Below the pieces are notes generated by a model that saw only the letters and a program-made list of their open reading frames with translations, searched no databases and was not told the DNA's origin. Below, one piece after another: positions 5,890 to 8,960 of a DNA stretch of 8,960 nucleotides. How positions within the stretch are numbered: the stretch's first letter is position 1; every line of letters begins with the position of its first letter. The position numbers and the translations under genes were made by a program. This stretch comes from Thermomicrobiales bacterium (lineage in GTDB: Bacteria > Chloroflexota > Chloroflexia > Thermomicrobiales > UBA6265), in NCBI GenBank assembly GCA_030447145.1, contig JAUJLY010000090.1:1-8960 (forward strand), given 5' to 3'.

Positions 5890-6199
5890 CGATGGACGGT
5901 ACGTCCTGCAGGACGAGATAACGGGCGGGACAGCAGGATACATTGACCGCGAGGGAAATACACGAGCCACGAATCCCGAGGTCGAGGAGCGTGTGCGGAA
6001 TGCATTCGACCATGAGCTGTTGGTCCACGATGGCGATGTCGTCGACGAGCTGGGTATCTGCTTCGATGGCGTCTGCTCAATCGGACCGGGCGATCCGGCT
6101 CATGATGCACTCGTCCTGAGGAACCTGGGCGCCCTCACGGGCCTGCGACCTGGCGCTCAGCTGGACCCGGCCGATGACCCGAGCGAACCGGCAGAATGA
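5858..6199 (+). CDS. Acidic hypothetical protein overlapping moaC
   Basis: A 113-residue soluble, acidic protein with no membrane segment or signal peptide. It begins at a GTG and overlaps the moaC end by 32 nt in another frame, pointing to translational coupling. Visible parts are a RYVLQDEITGGTAGYIDR stretch (14-31), an ELGICFDGVCSIGPGD stretch (64-79) carrying two cysteines four residues apart (C68, C73), and a proline/aspartate-rich tail. The FDGVC spacing is not a recognised metal motif. No family is recognised. If the GTG is wrong, no later in-frame ATG gives a sensible length. Position suggests coexpression with moaC, but function is unknown. Confidence 0.62.
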   Translation: MSGNDRKTTNDDGRYVLQDEITGGTAGYIDREGNTRATNPEVEERVRNAFDHELLVHDGDVVDELGICFDGVCSIGPGDPAHDALVLRNLGALTGLRPGAQLDPADDPSEPAE

Positions 6200-6209
6200 C
6201 ACAGATTCA

Positions 6210-6239
6210 TTACCCTGATCAGCGTTCGCATCGTACAAT
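6210..6239 (+). promoter_or_regulatory. Candidate promoter upstream of the SdhD-SdhC fusion gene
   Basis: TACAAT at 6234-6239 matches the -10 consensus at five of six positions, with a weak TTACCC at 6210-6215 spaced 18 bp upstream. It lies in the 188-bp gap after the acidic hypothetical gene, and would leave a leader of about 140 nt before the ATG at 6388. Confidence 0.25.
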
Positions 6240-6371
6240 TGCCACCAACAGTTGATGCAAGTCGCAACGTCCGGGATTCGCCATCGCGGGGTGGCCGCCG
6301 CCTATGCGTGCGGGGCACCAGAACACGAAGCAGGACCCGGACTCGTGGCTACTGGATAACCGGGACAGGAT

Positions 6372-6376
6372 GGAGG
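6372..6376 (+). promoter_or_regulatory. Ribosome binding site deciding the ATG at 6388
   Basis: GGAGG with an 11-nt spacer precedes ATG 6388. The upstream in-frame ATGs at 6304 and 6370 lack a comparable site and add only hydrophilic sequence not seen in the family. The 11-nt spacing is long, but it is the same as that before moaC and the topoisomerase here. Confidence 0.45.
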
Positions 6377-6387
6377 ACGCGGCAACA

Positions 6388-7281
6388 ATGGCCTCGGTGT
6401 CAACGCAACGAAGAAGCACCGCCACGGGCGTCGGCTTTATCCCAGGATCAGAGCGAGCTCTCTGGTACTTCCTGCGCGTGTCCGGTGTGATCCTGGTCTT
6501 CTTCGCCCTCGGTCACCTCTTCATCACCCACTATCTGAACGTCCCCTCCGAAACCACCTTTGATTTCGTATCTGCCCGCTGGGCAAATCCGCTGTGGCGC
6601 ACCTTTGATCTGGTCCTGCTCTTCTCGGCGCTGTGGCACGGGCTTGTCGGGATGCGTCTCGTGCTGACAGATATGCTTAGAAACCCGGCTGCCCGGCAGA
6701 TCGGCTACGCTCTGCTCTGGATCTTCGGAATCATCTTCACGATTCTCGGCACCGTGATCATTGTCACCTTCGACGAGGAAATGTCCCGCACCAATAGCGG
6801 GCCACTCTCAGGCGAAATATGGATCGGAGACCTTCTTGGCTATTCACTCTACGCCTTCGCCGTCGCCACCTACATTGCAACGATTCTCCTGGCGGTCTGG
6901 ATCGTGAGGAACCTTCGTGCAGGCATTGTGCCGGTCTATAACGGCGATGTGGGCCAATACGCGTGGGTTCTTCATCGCGCGACGGGTATCGGCATTCTTT
7001 TCTTCCTGCTTGTCCATATTCTCGACATCATGCTCATTGGCCTTGGTCGAGATGTCTACGACCACACGGTCGAGTTCTACGCGCACTGGTTCATCGTTCC
7101 GATGGAGGTCATGCTCGTCGGCGCGGTTATCTACCACACCCTGAATGGCCTCCGTGTGATCGCGATCAACTTCTCCTACGCGGGTGCAGTGCGTGAGAAG
7201 AAAGCCTTCTGGTGGGCAATGGGCGCGACCATCCTCCTTACGATTCCCAGCGCGATTATCATCCTGCTCGCGGAGCTGTAA
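6388..7281 (+). CDS. Fused succinate dehydrogenase membrane anchor (SdhD-SdhC type)
   Basis: A 297-residue membrane protein that looks like two complex II anchor subunits in one chain. The N-terminal half is SdhD-like: WYFLRVSGVILVFFALGHLF (26-45), FDFVSARWANPLWRTFDL (58-75) and LWHGLVGMRLVLTD (82-95), the HxxxGxR-type quinone/heme motif. The C-terminal half is SdhC-like: VLHRATGIGILFFLLVHILD (194-213), a second helix, and YHTLNGLRVIAINF (249-262). Predicted helices are about 29-49, 72-95, 106-128, 148-174, 192-219, 231-258 and 274-295. The fourth is an extra linker helix, with basic residues after it. It would bring the chain back to the cytoplasm so that both three-helix units keep the usual topology. 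H84 and H250 are candidate heme ligands. SdhA and SdhB are not in the window. A strong terminator follows, so the gene is transcribed apart from downstream topoisomerase. Confidence 0.8.
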   Translation: MASVSTQRRSTATGVGFIPGSERALWYFLRVSGVILVFFALGHLFITHYLNVPSETTFDFVSARWANPLWRTFDLVLLFSALWHGLVGMRLVLTDMLRNPAARQIGYALLWIFGIIFTILGTVIIVTFDEEMSRTNSGPLSGEIWIGDLLGYSLYAFAVATYIATILLAVWIVRNLRAGIVPVYNGDVGQYAWVLHRATGIGILFFLLVHILDIMLIGLGRDVYDHTVEFYAHWFIVPMEVMLVGAVIYHTLNGLRVIAINFSYAGAVREKKAFWWAMGATILLTIPSAIIILLAEL

Positions 7282-7306
7282 ACCGGTTATTCAATCTGGA
7301 GTAGCC

Positions 7307-7340
7307 GACGGCAGTGGGTGTAGCGCCCACTGCCGTCTTT
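7307..7340 (+). terminator. Intrinsic terminator after the SdhD-SdhC fusion gene
   Basis: GACGGCAGTGGG (7307-7318) and CCCACTGCCGTC (7326-7337) form a perfect 12-bp GC-rich stem with a 7-nt loop, followed by TTT at 7338-7340. It lies 25 nt after the TAA. The T-run is short, but the stem is the strongest hairpin in the window. Confidence 0.85.
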
Positions 7341-7415
7341 GCGTATATCTGGCACAAGACCTGCATGTACAGACGAAAAGATTCGCCCGTACACTTCTGA
7401 AGGAACGCACCACGT

Positions 7416-8486
7416 ATGGAATCCGTCGCCATCCCCGATCCCGAGTTGTCAGCCAGGGAGGCTGGTCTCGCCTATGTGCACGTCGACCGACCAGGCATCA
7501 CACGTCACCGTGCCGGCAAGGGATTCTTCTATCGCGACCCAAAGGGTGACCGCATTACCGACGAGAAAACGTTGGCACGTATCAAATCTCTCGCGATTCC
7601 AGCCGCCTGGGAGAACGTGTGGATCTGCCCCAGTGCGAATGGCCATATCCAGGCAACAGGGCGGGATGCGCGGAATCGCAAGCAGTACCGCTACCATCCG
7701 AGGTGGCGTGAGGTTCGTGACGAGACGAAATACGAGCACATGATCGCCTTTGGCAAGGCGCTTCCTTCGATCCGGGAGTGTGTCGAGGCGGATCTTCGTC
7801 GGAAAGGCATGCCAAAGGAAAAGGTGCTTGCCACCATCGTCCGGCTGCTGGAAACGACCCTGATCCGCGTCGGGAACGACCGGTACGCCAAGGAGAACAA
7901 GTCATTCGGCCTCACAACCATGCGAGACCGCCACGTCGATGTCTCCGGCTCGACCGTCCACTTTGAGTTCAAGGGCAAGTCGGGGGTGAAGCACGAGATC
8001 GAGTTGAAGGACCGGCGACTGGCAGCGATCGTGAAATGCAGTCAGGAACTTCCTGGCCAGGAGTTGTTCCAGTATCTCGACGACGATGGATCACGCCAAA
8101 CCGTGAGCTCAGATGACGTCAACGCCTACCTCAAGGAGATCAGTGGACAGGACTTTACGGCGAAGGATTTCCGCACCTGGGCCGGGACACTCCTTGCCGT
8201 TGAGGCTCTTACCGGTTTTGAGGCGTTCGATTCCGAAGCTAGAGCAAAGAAGAATGTCGTGCAGGCTATCGAGAGTGTCGCCGCCCGACTCGGCAACACT
8301 ACGACGATCTGCCGCAAGTGCTACGTCCACCCGGCGGTGATCGATGCCTATCTCGAAGGCGACACGGTGGAGTCGATCCGGCAACGGGCGGACAAGGAGC
8401 TGGGCGATAACCTCAGGGACCTTCCTCCGGAAGAGGCGGCGGTGCTGATGCTCCTGCACGACCGGCTCCAGAACGACGCCTCCTAG
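7416..8486 (+). CDS. DNA topoisomerase IB (poxvirus/bacterial type)
   Basis: A complete 356-residue type IB topoisomerase, which relaxes supercoils by nicking one DNA strand and forming a 3'-phosphotyrosine bond. The N-terminal DNA-binding domain covers about 15-105, including GFFYRDPKGDRITDE (36-50) and PSANGHIQATGRDARNRKQ (72-90). The C-terminal catalytic domain carries R151 (LIRVGNDRYAKEN), K188 (FKGKSG), R253 (FRTWAGT), N294 and Y303 (ICRKCYVHP). These five align with a constant offset of 14 with the recalled Deinococcus radiodurans enzyme (R137, K174, R239, N280, Y289), where Asn replaces the poxviral His. AAGGA at 7400-7404 lies 11 nt upstream of the ATG. The gene stands alone after a strong terminator. 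All active-site residues are present, so it should be functional. Confidence 0.95.
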   Translation: MESVAIPDPELSAREAGLAYVHVDRPGITRHRAGKGFFYRDPKGDRITDEKTLARIKSLAIPAAWENVWICPSANGHIQATGRDARNRKQYRYHPRWREVRDETKYEHMIAFGKALPSIRECVEADLRRKGMPKEKVLATIVRLLETTLIRVGNDRYAKENKSFGLTTMRDRHVDVSGSTVHFEFKGKSGVKHEIELKDRRLAAIVKCSQELPGQELFQYLDDDGSRQTVSSDDVNAYLKEISGQDFTAKDFRTWAGTLLAVEALTGFEAFDSEARAKKNVVQAIESVAARLGNTTTICRKCYVHPAVIDAYLEGDTVESIRQRADKELGDNLRDLPPEEAAVLMLLHDRLQNDAS

Positions 8487-8681
8487 GGAACGAAGTCGAC
8501 ACGGCGGCATAACGCCCCATCCACTCACTGACGGGCCAACTTCAAAAGTGACTCCGCGATACTTCCGTCCGACATTCGCTTTAAATCACGCTCCCTGCCA
8601 GGGGCCAGTCAAGTGTTATACGAGCGACCGTACTTTCCCGGCAGCGCCTGACCAGGATCGCGAGCTCTGCGTCCGTATTGG
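8487..8681. other. Convergent intergenic gap, nothing definite
   Basis: About 195 bp between the topoisomerase stop and the stop of the facing flavin reductase gene. It has only a weak 4-bp hairpin (GGCG 8503-8506 with CGCC 8513-8516) and no T-run. No small ORF with a credible start and no RNA gene is apparent. Confidence 0.4.
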
Positions 8682-8960
8682 CTAGCGTTGATCCCGAAGC
8701 AATACCGCCCAGTCGGTCAGGTTAACCATGAGCTGTCCCATCAGTTCCCGGGACGTATGGTCGGTGAGTTCCCCAAGCTGGTTGAACTTGTCTTCGGCAA
8801 ACGTAATTAGCACCTCAGGCTCCGGGATCACCACCGCACCCATCGAGGCGAGGATCTGTCGCAGGTGCATCTGTGCGCGAACCGTTCCGGAGCGACCCCG
8901 CGACGCGCCTGCCAACCCGATTGGCTTGCCACGAAGAACGGAGCGCCCGGTGGGCACCGA
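8682..8960 (-). CDS. NADPH-dependent FMN reductase family protein, C-terminal part
   Basis: The final 92 codons of a gene that begins right of the window; the reading frame stays open to base 8960 and ends at a TAG (8682-8684). The visible protein has LRGKPIGLAGASRGRSGTVRAQ, then HLRQILASMGAVVIPEPEVL, then a KFNQLGELTD loop and a final helix (RELMGQLMVNLTDWAVLL). This order is typical of the C-terminal half of the flavodoxin-fold FMN reductase/quinone or chromate reductase family, in which dimers bind FMN and reduce quinones or similar acceptors with NAD(P)H. The FMN-binding N-terminus is off the edge. The substrate cannot be named. Confidence 0.85.
   Translation of the reverse strand, partial: SVPTGRSVLRGKPIGLAGASRGRSGTVRAQMHLRQILASMGAVVIPEPEVLITFAEDKFNQLGELTDHTSRELMGQLMVNLTDWAVLLRDQR

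Noticed and set aside
5205..5970. Two long open frames on the - strand (190 and 196 codons) opposite moaC
   Set aside because: They are antisense shadows of moaC and its neighbours, with low-complexity composition and no family motif. MoaC on the + strand has every catalytic residue.
7364..7393. TGTAC/GTACA inverted repeat before the topoisomerase gene
   Set aside because: Only 5 bp with an 18-nt loop, within chance expectation; no convincing promoter hexamers accompany it.
1..8960. CRISPR array, tRNA/rRNA genes, insertion sequence or defence system
   Set aside because: No spaced direct repeats, no cloverleaf or rRNA-like stretch, no transposase or integrase motifs, and no defence-gene motifs were found. 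The window looks like ordinary chromosome, and I see no support for a new multi-gene system.

Overview
The window is GC-rich bacterial chromosome with compact, mostly unidirectional gene order. Gene content and protein style suggest a Chloroflexota bacterium, perhaps near Thermomicrobia/Sphaerobacter. The clues are a bacterial-type topoisomerase IB, a DUF3224 protein, a two-TM channel-type gene, an SdhD-SdhC fusion and a KdaD-like FAH enzyme. This placement is inference from recalled family resemblance; no 16S or other marker is present.

Left part (1-1946, + strand): the C-terminal end of an iron-sulfur (CCG-domain) oxidoreductase, then a DUF3224 protein with a LexA/SOS-box-like palindrome in its promoter region. 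Next comes a 227-bp spacer rich in inverted repeats, and then a YfdC-like formate/nitrite-family transporter that starts at a GTG.

Middle part (1947-4812): about 1 kb that looks like scattered meaningless ORFs is best read as one decayed gene (2043-3056) for a two-TM potassium-channel-like protein. It carries two in-frame stops, three single-base deletions and an apparent in-frame loss of the pore loop. It is followed by an intact FAH-superfamily dehydratase resembling 2-keto-3-deoxy-arabinonate dehydratase. Facing it on the - strand is a two-gene unit: a histidine phosphatase followed by a 60-aa two-helix membrane protein. A nested hairpin lies between the converging genes.

Right part (4921-8960): a tight three-gene + strand unit holds a single-pass membrane protein of unknown function, moaC (molybdenum cofactor synthesis) and an acidic hypothetical protein overlapping the moaC end. 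It is followed by a single-chain SdhD-SdhC membrane anchor with seven predicted helices and no sdhA/sdhB beside it, ended by a strong 12-bp-stem terminator. A complete topoisomerase IB follows, and the C-terminal part of an NADPH-dependent FMN reductase runs off the right edge on the - strand.

The genes do not form one pathway; this is ordinary chromosome with several small transcription units. I see no CRISPR array, tRNA, rRNA, insertion sequence or defence system. The most notable items are the SdhD-SdhC fusion, the pore-deleted channel pseudogene, the SOS-like operator before DUF3224 and the alternative hairpins before the transporter.
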